A DNA stretch of 64,000 bases. Origin: Mycolicibacterium sp. Lineage in GTDB: Bacteria; Actinomycetota; Actinomycetes; Mycobacteriales; Mycobacteriaceae. Numbering within the stretch: the stretch's first letter is position 1; the number at the start of each line of letters is the position of its first letter. The stretch covers positions 310,001-374,000 of the forward strand of contig JACJWN010000003.1 in assembly GCA_020637165.1 (NCBI GenBank). The letters run 5' to 3'. Under the pieces are notes generated by a model. It saw nothing but the letters and a program-made list of their open reading frames with translations, ran no database searches and had not been told where the DNA came from. This document shows, piece after piece, positions 18,311 to 25,338 of the stretch. Position numbers and translations under genes: made by a program.

Positions 18311-18493
18311 ATGGACAAGCAGTACATGAGCGCCGACGAGCTCGAGGCGCTCACCGGAACCCCGGCGAGCACCTGGCGCTACTGGGCCTCGATCGGGCAG
18401 GGGCCGCCCTCGCAGCGGCTCGGCCGCCGACGGGTCTGGAAGCGCTCGACCGCCATCGAGTGGATCGAAAGCCAGCCGGCCACCGCCGGCTAG
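18311..18493 (+). CDS. Excisionase-like helix-turn-helix protein
   Basis: A 60-residue protein starting MDKQYMSADELEALTGTPAS. It is a MerR/AlpA-type winged helix-turn-helix (SADELEALTGTPASTWRYWA, then RLGRRRVWKRSTAIEWIES), as in phage excisionases and the Rv2657c-type protein. The ATG at 18311 is 5 bases after GGAGG, so it is preferred over an upstream in-frame GTG. It is the first gene of the rightward operon and divergent from the repressor, which fits a directionality factor that bends DNA for excision. It might also act as a transcription regulator. Confidence 0.8.
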   Translation: MDKQYMSADELEALTGTPASTWRYWASIGQGPPSQRLGRRRVWKRSTAIEWIESQPATAG

Positions 18494-18561
18494 ACGCGCT
18501 ACCGCGGCCGCGGGCGGCACCGGCGGCAATCCGATACCCCAACCTCAGGAGGAACAACCCC

Positions 18562-18909
18562 ATGGGTATCAATTTCAAGGCGCTCGCCGGGACACCGACA
18601 GCGAAGTTCGAGGTCTACGGCGACAGCGTCGAGGGCACCGTCGAGGCGGCCGAGATGGTCGACGACACCAACAACCCCGGGCGGCAGGTCCCCGTCGTCA
18701 CGCTGGCCGGCGACGACGGCGGCAAGCACAAGCTGTGGGTCCGCTCGCAGATGGTCGACGCCGTCAACGCCGCCCTCGACAAGGCCGGCGAATCCGACCT
18801 CGAGGTCGGGGCGCGGCTGAAGGTCGAGTACGTCGAGGACCGCACGCTGCGCTCGGGCCGCACGATGAAGGTCTACGCCGCCGAGGTCACCCCCGAGGCC
18901 GGTTTCTGA
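18562..18909 (+). CDS. Hypothetical protein, possible OB-fold single-strand-binding type
   Basis: 115 residues, MGINFKALAGTPTAKFEVYG, with ATG preceded by AGGAGG. It is all beta-like in appearance, alternating hydrophobic and charged residues (VPVVTLAGDDGGKHKLWVRS, LKVEYVEDRTLRSGRTMKVY), and acidic. The LKVEY...KVYAAEV ending resembles small phage proteins encoded near replication genes, so an OB-fold or ssDNA-binding role is possible but not shown. Its stop overlaps the next start (TGATG). Confidence 0.7.
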   Translation: MGINFKALAGTPTAKFEVYGDSVEGTVEAAEMVDDTNNPGRQVPVVTLAGDDGGKHKLWVRSQMVDAVNAALDKAGESDLEVGARLKVEYVEDRTLRSGRTMKVYAAEVTPEAGF

Positions 18910-19283
18910 TGACCGAGTACCTGGAACACAACCACTACCCGCGGGAGGGCTACACGCTCGACGTGGGCGCACTGTGGGAGATCAGCACCGGCGCGGTCAC
19001 GACGCGGGACCTGGTGGTGATCGCCAGCGCCGAGAGTGTCCGTATCCGCGACACGTTCTGCGGTGAATGGGAGATGGCCGAACGTGCGGCGGTCCATCTC
19101 AGTGTCGAGCAGGCGCGGGCGCTGGGCGAGATCCTGCTCGCCGCGGCGGATCTCACGGAGTCCCGCCGCGGCATGTGGCGCGGGCATGCGGTGCGGGCCG
19201 ATCCGGGCCCGGCACTGGACCGAGCCCAGGACGACCGCCTCGACCGGATGCGCCGCGAACGTGACGAGGAGACGGCGCAGTGA
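18909..19283 (+). CDS. Hypothetical element protein
   Basis: 124 residues with no recognised domain. The N-terminal part (MTEYLEHNHYPREGYTLDVG) looks like a beta sheet with a single Cys. The middle has a helix VHLSVEQARALGEILLAAADL, and the tail is highly charged (DRLDRMRRERDEE). The start overlaps the stop of the preceding gene (TGATG) and its end overlaps the next start (GTGA), so all three small genes are translated as a block. Confidence 0.68.
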   Translation: MTEYLEHNHYPREGYTLDVGALWEISTGAVTTRDLVVIASAESVRIRDTFCGEWEMAERAAVHLSVEQARALGEILLAAADLTESRRGMWRGHAVRADPGPALDRAQDDRLDRMRRERDEETAQ

Positions 19284-19567
19284 TCGGAGAGATGACGACA
19301 GCCGAACGGGTCCGTCAGATCGGATACGGGCTCGGCGGGCTGACGATCCCGGATACCGACAACCCCGCCGCTGAGCTGCCCAGCGAGGTCACCATCCCGG
19401 TCAGTGCTGTCGACGACTTCGAGCGTGACCTACAGAACGTCGCCGACGATCTCGATGACTGGTCGATCAAGTTGCACGACCAGTTCCGGGAGCTGTGCAT
19501 GACGGTTATGAAGTTCGCCGGGTTCCTCGACTACGAGGTCACGGTCCGTAAGCGGACCGCGGAGTAA
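19280..19567 (+). CDS. Hypothetical element protein
   Basis: 95 residues starting at a GTG that overlaps the upstream stop. No recognised family. The sequence is acidic, with a predicted helical C-terminal half (VDDFERDLQNVADDLDDWSI then KLHDQFRELCMTVMKF). It is the last gene of the early block, followed four bases later by a strong hairpin. Confidence 0.65.
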   Translation: MIGEMTTAERVRQIGYGLGGLTIPDTDNPAAELPSEVTIPVSAVDDFERDLQNVADDLDDWSIKLHDQFRELCMTVMKFAGFLDYEVTVRKRTAE

Positions 19568-19570
19568 ACG

Positions 19571-19608
19571 AAGGGCCGCCTGCCCGCTAGCCCGGGTAGG
19601 CGGCCCTT
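19571..19608 (+). terminator. Strong hairpin after the early genes
   Basis: A 16-bp stem (AAGGGCCGCCTGCCCG with CGGGTAGGCGGCCCTT, one G-T pair) and a 6-base loop, placed 4 bases after the stop of the gene at 19280. There is no T run, as is common in mycobacteria. It would end or attenuate early transcription before the primase gene. Confidence 0.75.
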
Positions 19609-19649
19609 CAATCCATAACCCCATGGATATACAGAAAGTGTAAACGCGC

Positions 19650-21692
19650 GTGACGAATACCGAACTGATCACTTACCTCGACGCGATTATCGGCACTACC
19701 GAAGGCCACCTGTGTGCGGCTGTAGGACTGAAGCCGTACCGCGACGACAACGGCAAGTACAAACACGAAACCTGGAAAGAATGCACGTTCGCGTGGCCGC
19801 AGGACCGTGACCGCGCCATCGAGTTCACCACGAAGGCCGCTGACCTCGGCGACGTGTACCTCTGCCCCTATCTGATGCGGGAACCCAAGCGGCGCAAAGG
19901 GTTAGCCGCCTCGCGGGTACTGATCCACGCCGACATCGACCAGGACCTCGACGAGCAGGCGGTCAAGGATCTCGGAGGGTTTATTATCCGGTCCGGCACC
20001 GCCGGCCACGGCCATGTGTATGTGCTATTAGCCTGGCCGGTCACACCGGAGCAGCACGAGGCGCTATGCCGCGGCCTGGCCGACAAGCTTGGCGGTGACC
20101 ACAAGTACAGCGACAACGATCTGCTGCGGCCACCCGGCACGCTGAACTACAAGCCGGCCACCGACGGCGGCGATCCCGCCGACGTCGAGGCGGTGTGGTG
20201 CGCCGAGGGCCCCGTCGAGCCGCGCGAGTTGGCCGACAAGCTCGGCGTGGATCTGGCGAACCCGGTTACACACACCGGCGCGCCACGGCAGCCGAAGGTC
20301 GACACCACCGGATGCCCGGTGAACCTCGACCAGTACCCGGCCATCCGCGAGGCTCTCGACGAGAACAGCGGCGACCGCAGTGCCGACACCTACCGCGTCG
20401 CCAAGCAATGCCGCAGCGCCGGGCTCACCCTCGAAGAGGCCCGCTGGGTGGTCCGCAGTCGCGAGGATCTGCGGACCCGTCTCGACGACCGCCCCGACGA
20501 CGACATGGCGGCGGTGTGGCTGAAACTCGACGCCGCCGAGCGTCAGGCCGAACGTATCGTGGCACCCACCGCGCCCGTGACCGACGGGGCCGAGTTGCTC
20601 GACGAGATCCTCGGCACGCTGACCCGTTACGTCATCTTCCCCACCGAGGCCGCCGCGATCGCCACCACACTGTGGGTCGCCGCGACACACGCCCTGCCGG
20701 CCTGGCAGCACGCCACCCGGCTCGTCATCCGGTCACCGCAGAAACGGTGCGGGAAGTCGCGACTGCTCGACATGGTCGCGTTCCTGTCGTTCAACTCGAT
20801 GCTGTCGAGTGACGTATCGACCGCGGTGATCTATCGGACGGTCGGCGACGACGACACCAAAACCCCGACGCTGCTGATCGACGAGGCCGACGCGCTTTTC
20901 GGCACGAAGGCCAAGGCCGAGCAGAACGAGGATCTGCGCGGACTGCTCAACTCCGGCTTTCAACGCGGCCGGGTCACCCGCCGATGCGTCGGACCCAACC
21001 AGACCCCGACCGAGTTCCACACCTTCGCCATGTGCGCCCTGGCGTCGATCAAGTCACTACCGGACACCATCGAGGACCGCGCCGCCATCATCGACCTGAA
21101 GCGGCGCAAACCCGGCGAAACGGTGGCCCGGTTCCGGATGCGCCGCGACACCAAACCGTTGAAGGCGCTGCGCGACAAGCTCACCGCCTGGGCCCGCAAC
21201 GCCGAACGGGTGGCGCGCATGGCTGACAGCGAACCCGAGATGCCCGCCGGGGTCGAGGACCGGGCGCAGGATGCGTGGGAACCGCTGATCGCGGTCGCCG
21301 ACGAAGCCGGGCAGCACTGGCCGGCGCTGGCCCGCGCCGCGTGCGAGGAGTTGGCCGGCGCCGCCGAGGACGACGCCAACGACGTCCAGTTGCTCGTTGA
21401 CATTCACCAGATCTTCAGCGCCACCGCCGAACCTTTCCTGCGATCCAGCGTCCTTGTGAAGGAACTCAAGGACTGCGACGAATCGCCCTGGCGGGACGCC
21501 GAGCTGACACCGCACAAGCTCGCTCGCCACCTGAAGCACTTCGACGTCAAGCCACGGCCGGGCCCCGGCTACACCGCGCGCGGCTACCACGCCGCGGACT
21601 TCACGGACGCTTTCAGCCGCTATATCCGTCGCGAAGTGTCGGACCGTCGCGAAACCGGTCCTGAGCAGCGCGGGAAGGATGAAAACCAGTGA
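19650..21692 (+). CDS. Primase-helicase replication protein (AEP-like plus DUF3631)
   Basis: 680 residues, GTG start. The N-terminal part (about 1-220) looks like an archaeo-eukaryotic primase: a metal pair in VLIHADIDQDL, then SGTAGHGHVYVLLA, then DLLRPPGTLNYKP. A middle helical part (PriCT-like, about 225-300) leads to a DUF3631 P-loop domain with RSPQKRCGKSRLLD (Walker A variant), TLLIDEADALFG (Walker B) and ALASIKSLPDTIEDRA. DUF3631 proteins are helicase-like. This should start replication of the excised element, unwinding and priming at a local origin. A cluster of repeats lies directly after it. The phiRv1 counterpart is probably Rv1582c. Confidence 0.85.
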   Translation: MTNTELITYLDAIIGTTEGHLCAAVGLKPYRDDNGKYKHETWKECTFAWPQDRDRAIEFTTKAADLGDVYLCPYLMREPKRRKGLAASRVLIHADIDQDLDEQAVKDLGGFIIRSGTAGHGHVYVLLAWPVTPEQHEALCRGLADKLGGDHKYSDNDLLRPPGTLNYKPATDGGDPADVEAVWCAEGPVEPRELADKLGVDLANPVTHTGAPRQPKVDTTGCPVNLDQYPAIREALDENSGDRSADTYRVAKQCRSAGLTLEEARWVVRSREDLRTRLDDRPDDDMAAVWLKLDAAERQAERIVAPTAPVTDGAELLDEILGTLTRYVIFPTEAAAIATTLWVAATHALPAWQHATRLVIRSPQKRCGKSRLLDMVAFLSFNSMLSSDVSTAVIYRTVGDDDTKTPTLLIDEADALFGTKAKAEQNEDLRGLLNSGFQRGRVTRRCVGPNQTPTEFHTFAMCALASIKSLPDTIEDRAAIIDLKRRKPGETVARFRMRRDTKPLKALRDKLTAWARNAERVARMADSEPEMPAGVEDRAQDAWEPLIAVADEAGQHWPALARAACEELAGAAEDDANDVQLLVDIHQIFSATAEPFLRSSVLVKELKDCDESPWRDAELTPHKLARHLKHFDVKPRPGPGYTARGYHAADFTDAFSRYIRREVSDRRETGPEQRGKDENQ

Positions 21693-21835
21693 AGACCGAA
21701 ACCGTCGGAAAGTGTCGCCGAACCGTCGGCCGACACTTCCGCGACACTTTCCGACACTTGCTCAACATTCCCGGAAACGCGGCAAATGTGCTGGTCAACA
21801 ACCGTTTACCGACGGTTACGACACTTCCGACACTT
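21634..21835. repeat. Iteron-like array, candidate replication origin
   Basis: Seven copies of the octamer CGACACTT occur in about 200 bases. Two are inverted (21634-21641 and 21710-21717). Five are direct (start 21731, 21742, 21752, 21819, 21828), spaced 9-11 bases within two clusters. GGACCGTCG/AACCGTCGG words recur between them. The array straddles the primase gene end and the space before the next gene. Repeats next to a primase-helicase gene are the layout of satellite and plasmid origins, so this may be the element's ori; no experimental support. Confidence 0.6.
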
Positions 21836-21855
21836 ACCCCGACGGGAACAGGACA

Positions 21856-22065
21856 GTGACCGCCCGCTGTGAGGTCTGCGCCGCAGTCCTCAACCGGCAC
21901 AACGTGACCGGGCTGTGTGCCGAATGCAAGCTCGTCGCCCGCAACGCCCGCCTGAGCGGCAAGCCCGCCGACAGTCAGGAACCGATGATCCTCGCCGACG
22001 CCATCGCGTTGGTAATGGCGGAACTGACCGCCACCGTCATCCACACAACCGAGAGGAACCAATGA
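21856..22065 (+). CDS. Small zinc-ribbon protein
   Basis: A 69-residue protein MTARCEVCAAVLNRHNVTGL with CxxC...CxxC (CEVC and CAEC), so it probably binds zinc. It has a helical tail (MILADAIALVMAELTATVIH). The frame is open from an ATG at 21679, but that extension would be translated straight through the octamer repeats and is Arg/Pro rich, so I prefer the GTG at 21856, which follows an AGGACA. The stop overlaps the next ATG (ATGA). Role unknown; it could be a DNA-binding or adaptor protein. Confidence 0.6.
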   Translation: MTARCEVCAAVLNRHNVTGLCAECKLVARNARLSGKPADSQEPMILADAIALVMAELTATVIHTTERNQ

Positions 22066-22262
22066 ACGTCGCCCGCCCGCTGTGCGCGACATGTTTCAAG
22101 CGCCACCGCGAACCCGGCACGTCAAAGTGCTCGGACTGCGGCCCCGGCCGGATCTACAGCCCCGCCCCGCCCCGGCGCCGGCCACGACAACCCACGCCCG
22201 CCGAGCTGCTCGGCGACCCGACACCGGCACCCGACCCCGACCCCGATAGGACGACGCCATGA
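22062..22262 (+). CDS. Small zinc-ribbon protein
   Basis: 66 residues, MNVARPLCATCFKRHREPGT, with CATC and CSDC forming a second four-cysteine zinc ribbon. A Pro/Arg-rich tail follows (SPAPPRRRPRQPTPAELLGD). It overlaps the previous and next genes by ATGA. Two adjacent small zinc ribbons suggest an ancient duplication or a paired function. No known family assigned. Confidence 0.6.
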   Translation: MNVARPLCATCFKRHREPGTSKCSDCGPGRIYSPAPPRRRPRQPTPAELLGDPTPAPDPDPDRTTP

Positions 22263-22555
22263 CCGCCCCCGCACCCCGCGGCCCGCTACGGTCCCTGATC
22301 TACGCCAGCACCGCCCACGGACGCACCGAACAGACCCTCATGGACGCCGTGCTGGTCCACGCGAGCACCTTCAGCCGCGGGAAGCTGCTGCGGCTGCTGT
22401 TCGAAGTGCTGTGGCTCTACGGCGACGCCGCCCGCCATATCGACCGGGCGACCGGCGCCCTGGAGCGGGCCACCGGCGCCTCGTCGCTGGCCCGCATCGA
22501 CGCCGCCATGGGGCTCTGTGTCGCACCGCCTGACGGCCCCGCCGACGTAGAATGA
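22259..22555 (+). CDS. Hypothetical helical protein
   Basis: 98 residues, largely alpha-helical (LMDAVLVHASTFSRGKLLRL, LLFEVLWLYGDAARHIDRAT). No recognised domain. ATGA overlaps join it to both neighbours, so it belongs to the same transcript as the zinc-ribbon genes and is probably made in stoichiometric amounts with them. Confidence 0.62.
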   Translation: MTAPAPRGPLRSLIYASTAHGRTEQTLMDAVLVHASTFSRGKLLRLLFEVLWLYGDAARHIDRATGALERATGASSLARIDAAMGLCVAPPDGPADVE

Positions 22556-22761
22556 CCATCAGGACCGCGACCCCGCCGGGACGCGCCCGCCGACCAGCAC
22601 CCGCCCAGTGTGCGTGCACCGGCCGCCGGGCCACCACCGGGAACCGCGCTCCGACGCACACGCGCTGCGCAGCGCAGGCACCGACCCGGGTAGCCGCGCA
22701 CCCCGCGCCGAATCCCCTATGCCCCAAGCGGTCCCGGCCGCGCCGGTTCCGCGCACCCTAA
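22552..22761 (+). CDS. Possible small Arg/Pro-rich protein
   Basis: 69 residues, very rich in Arg, Pro and Ala, with Cys in CACTG and RCAAQ. Support comes from the ATGA overlap with the preceding gene and from filling the gap up to 10 bases before the capsid start. Composition alone is what any GC-rich frame would give, so this may not be a real gene. Confidence 0.4.
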   Translation: MTIRTATPPGRARRPAPAQCACTGRRATTGNRAPTHTRCAAQAPTRVAAHPAPNPLCPKRSRPRRFRAP

Positions 22762-22770
22762 GGAAACACA

Positions 22771-24186
22771 GTGAGTAATCTCAGCCGCGCCGAGGCGCGC
22801 ACCCGCATTACCGCCAACCATGCCCGCATGGCCAGCTTGAACGGCAAGCACCGGCTCTCCGCGGCCGACGAGGCCGAGTTCGCCGAGCTGGCCACCGAGA
22901 CCGACGGCCTCATGCGCCACGTCGAGCAGCTCGACGCCGACGAGCGCCGCGCGATGGTCGACGCCGCCAACGGCCGCGGTGACGGCCGGATCCGCATCGA
23001 GGCCGGCACCCCCGGCGACGGCCGCCGCCACGGCGACTCCACCCGCGACGCCGCCCTGCGCACCCTCGACGCCGCCGTCAGCGCCGGCACCATGGCCGCC
23101 CGCGGCGCCGAGACCATCGAGACCGTCATGGGCACCGGCGCACCGCAGCACCGCAACTGGGCCGGCCGCTGGGCCGCCACCACCGGCGACAACGACTACC
23201 TGACCGCGTTCGCCAAGGTGGTCGCCGACCCGGTGCGCGGACACATGCTGTTCACCGACCGGGAGGCCGAGGCGTTCCGCGCCGGCGCCGCCCTGATGTC
23301 CGAGCGCGCGATGTCCACCACCGACAACGCGGGTGGATATCTGATCCCGGCCGCCCTCGACGCCGCGATCCTGTTGTCGTCCAACGGATCCACCAATCCG
23401 CTGCGGGAGATCGCCCGCACCGAGGTCACCGTCGGCGACACCTGGAACGGCGTCAGCTCCGCCGGCGTGACGGCGTCCTGGGACGCCGAAGCGGCCGAGG
23501 TCAGCGACGACTCCCCGACGCTGGCCCAGCCGTCGGTGCCGCTCTACAAGGGTGCCGCGTTCGTGCCGTTCTCGATCGAGGTCGAACAGGACGCGCCCGC
23601 GTTCGTCGCCGAGGTCACCCGGCTGCTGCTCGACTCGATCGAGCAGCTCACCGCCACGGCGTACGTCACCGGATCCGGGTCGGGTGAGCCCACCGGGTTC
23701 GTCACCGCGCTGGCCGGCGGTGCATCGGTGGTTACCGGTGACGGGTCCGAGGCTTTGGCCGATTCCGATCCGGTGAAGTTGCAGAACGCGCTGCCGCCGC
23801 GGTTCCAGCCGAACAGCGCGTTCCTCGCGGCGCTGCCCACGCTGAACACGCTGCGGATTGCCGAGACATCAGCCGGGGCGTTGTTGTATCCGTCGCTGCA
23901 AACCAGCCCGCCGACGCTGCTGGGTAGGCCGGTCTACGAGGCGTCGACCATGGACTCCGCGGTCAACGCGGCAGCCACGGAGGCGAACTATCTGATTGCG
24001 GTAGGCGATTGGAGTCACTTCCTGATCGCGACGAAGATCGGGACCGTGGTTGAGCTGGTTCCGCACGTTTTCGGCAGCAATCGCAGGCCGACAGGTCAGC
24101 GCGGGTTCTACTGCCACTTCCGCACCGGATCCGACGTGTTGGTCGACAACGCGATCCGGCTGTTGAACGTGCCGACCGCGGCCTGA
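22771..24186 (+). CDS. HK97-type major capsid protein
   Basis: Forms the shell of a phage-like capsid. 471 residues, GTG start after AAGGA. The first ~110 residues are helical and charged (RAEARTRITANHARMASLNG, DGLMRHVEQLDADERR), like the delta/scaffold domain that is cleaved during maturation. The rest is the HK97 fold: STTDNAGGYLIPAALDAAIL, SVPLYKGAAFVPFSIEVEQD, TGSGSGEPTGFVTAL, then the late P-domain/A-domain segments ending VDNAIRLLNVP. Length matches the phiRv1/phiRv2 capsid proteins (about 470). No prohead protease or portal gene is nearby, so it may rely on a helper phage or be used to remodel helper capsids. Confidence 0.93.
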   Translation: MSNLSRAEARTRITANHARMASLNGKHRLSAADEAEFAELATETDGLMRHVEQLDADERRAMVDAANGRGDGRIRIEAGTPGDGRRHGDSTRDAALRTLDAAVSAGTMAARGAETIETVMGTGAPQHRNWAGRWAATTGDNDYLTAFAKVVADPVRGHMLFTDREAEAFRAGAALMSERAMSTTDNAGGYLIPAALDAAILLSSNGSTNPLREIARTEVTVGDTWNGVSSAGVTASWDAEAAEVSDDSPTLAQPSVPLYKGAAFVPFSIEVEQDAPAFVAEVTRLLLDSIEQLTATAYVTGSGSGEPTGFVTALAGGASVVTGDGSEALADSDPVKLQNALPPRFQPNSAFLAALPTLNTLRIAETSAGALLYPSLQTSPPTLLGRPVYEASTMDSAVNAAATEANYLIAVGDWSHFLIATKIGTVVELVPHVFGSNRRPTGQRGFYCHFRTGSDVLVDNAIRLLNVPTAA

Positions 24187-24200
24187 TCGCCCACCAGTTC

Positions 24201-24230
24201 GCTGCGTTTTTCTTAGCGGTTGAGCGCAGC
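24201..24230 (+). terminator. Hairpin after the capsid gene
   Basis: GCTGCG and CGCAGC form a 6-bp stem 15 bases after the capsid stop, with a T-rich loop beginning TTTTTC. It may end capsid transcription. The stem is short and the call is tentative. Confidence 0.4.
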
Positions 24231-24288
24231 GACGGCGGCGGGAGTGCGCGGGCTGTACTGGCTTGCCCTGCCGCACCCCGCCGCCACC

Positions 24289-24334
24289 CTCGGTGCCCGC
24301 CGGCCGTCCCTCCTTCCGGCCGGCGGGCACCGAG
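24289..24334. other. Perfect 18-bp inverted repeat between capsid and zinc-finger genes
   Basis: CTCGGTGCCCGCCGGCCG (24289-24306) and its exact complement (24317-24334) flank a 10-base loop. A second small palindrome of C and G runs follows at about 24335-24345. The 264 bases from 24187 to 24450 hold no credible gene. This may be a terminator, or a structure used in packaging or replication; a packaging site would be expected near a terminase-type gene. Confidence 0.6.
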
Positions 24335-24450
24335 CCCCCAGGGGGGCGGTACGCCATCGTGGGAGGGCCGTGAAGTGACCCCGCGGACGTTGCAGCCATT
24401 TCCCTCTCCGGCCGAAGTCGGGTCACGGACACACGAGATAGGAGTCCCGA

Positions 24451-24852
24451 GTGGTTCACTGCCAGCGCTGCGGCGCCGAGATCCCCGACGCCCAGAAGCC
24501 AAGCCGTAAGTGGTGCTCCGATCGGTGCCGTAAGGCCGCTTCCCGCAACGGGATCACCGCCCGCCCCCGCACCGCCGCCGCCCCGGCCCCGGCGCGCTCC
24601 GGGCTGTTGGAGGCGGTGACCGCCGAGGTGGCCGCGCTGGATCGCACCGGCACGGTGGCCGGGCAGTTGGCGCTGGAGTTGGCCCGCCGGATCGAGGCGG
24701 CCCCGCCGGGCGTGAATGTGGCGGCGCTGTCCAAGGAGTTGCAGTCGGCGTTGGCCGCGGTGGGCCGCAGCGCCCCGGCGGCGCCGAGCCGGCTGGACGA
24801 GTTGCGCCGGCGCCGGGACCGCAAGCGCGGCGGCCAGCCCCGGCCCCTCTAG
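24451..24852 (+). CDS. Zinc-finger protein, possible small terminase
   Basis: 133 residues, GTG start with GGAG 7 bases upstream. The N-terminus carries a zinc finger HCQRCGAEIPD...WCSDRC (CxxC...CxxxC) and basic residues. The C-terminal half is helical (GLLEAVTAEVAALDRTGTVA, GQLALELARRIEAA, VAALSKELQSALAAVG) and ends RLDELRRRRDRKRGG. That ending resembles small proteins annotated as small terminase or near-terminase in actinophages, from memory. In satellites a small terminase redirects helper packaging, which would fit here, but the identification is weak. Confidence 0.6.
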   Translation: MVHCQRCGAEIPDAQKPSRKWCSDRCRKAASRNGITARPRTAAAPAPARSGLLEAVTAEVAALDRTGTVAGQLALELARRIEAAPPGVNVAALSKELQSALAAVGRSAPAAPSRLDELRRRRDRKRGGQPRPL

Positions 24853-24875
24853 TCGCCCTCCCAGCGTCACAAGTG

Positions 24876-24898
24876 TTTTGTACCGTGCTTTGTACTAT
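24876..24898 (+). promoter_or_regulatory. Promoter and direct repeats ahead of whiB
   Basis: TTTGTAC occurs twice (24877-24883 and 24889-24895), 12 bases apart, the second overlapping a -10-like TACTAT (24893-24898). The GTG of the whiB gene begins 7 bases after this hexamer, so the transcript would be leaderless. The repeats could bind a regulator, possibly the WhiB protein or the repressor. Confidence 0.5.
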
Positions 24899-24904
24899 CG
24901 TCGT

Positions 24905-25198
24905 GTGACTTCCACCGAGGCGGTGGCCGCGCTGTTGGCGATCGGCACGCTGCCTGCTCTGCCCGGAGCGCGCTGCAGGCACCGGCATGAACTGTTCGAC
25001 CCGCGAGACGAGGCTGAGCCCAGGGACGAGGCCAGCTATCGGCACGCAGCGGCCCAGGCGCTGTGCCTGCAGTGCCCGGCACTACAGCCCTGCGGGATGT
25101 GGTTCGACGGCCTGCCGGACCGCGAGCGGCCCGGCGGTGTGGTGGCCGGCCGGATCCCGCCAGAGCGCCGCAAGTCGCGTCAGGCCGAGGTGGCGTAG
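24905..25198 (+). CDS. WhiB-family iron-sulfur transcription regulator
   Basis: 97 residues. It has the four-cysteine WhiB pattern in exact spacing: C at residue 24, then x29-C-x2-C-x5-C (CRHRHELF... ALCLQCPALQPC). GMWFDGLPDRERPGGVVAGR follows (the G-[IV]-x-x-G turn region) and then a basic C-terminus RIPPERRKSRQAEVA. WhiB proteins bind a 4Fe-4S cluster and contact the principal sigma factor. Phage-borne versions (TM4 gp49) down-regulate host WhiB2 and affect superinfection. Here it is the last gene before attR, under its own probable leaderless promoter, and may be expressed in the integrated state to affect the host or an incoming phage (inference). Confidence 0.92.
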   Translation: MTSTEAVAALLAIGTLPALPGARCRHRHELFDPRDEAEPRDEASYRHAAAQALCLQCPALQPCGMWFDGLPDRERPGGVVAGRIPPERRKSRQAEVA

Positions 25199-25205
25199 CT
25201 GGTGG

Positions 25206-25238
25206 CTGGTACGCGCCCGGTACGCAGGCGGTACGCAG
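25206..25238. repeat. Putative integrase arm-type sites, right end
   Basis: Three GGTACGC motifs start at 25208, 25219 and 25230, exactly 11 bases apart. The last two sit in the same CGGTACGCAG-G-CGGTACGCAG context as at 16368-16388 and in the same orientation. They lie about 100 bases inside attR. Confidence 0.65.
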
Positions 25239-25338
25239 CACGTTCAAGACAGTCGCGATCAGCTTGCGACAGCCAACGCTCTGACCTGCACGTTCTCAAC
25301 ACGTCCAACGCAGCCTGAGGCCGCAAACGCCTGGTAGG

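Noticed and set aside
21679..21855. Long form of the first zinc-ribbon gene
   Set aside because: Would translate the octamer array into an Arg/Pro-rich stretch; the GTG at 21856 has a better ribosome site. Not excluded.
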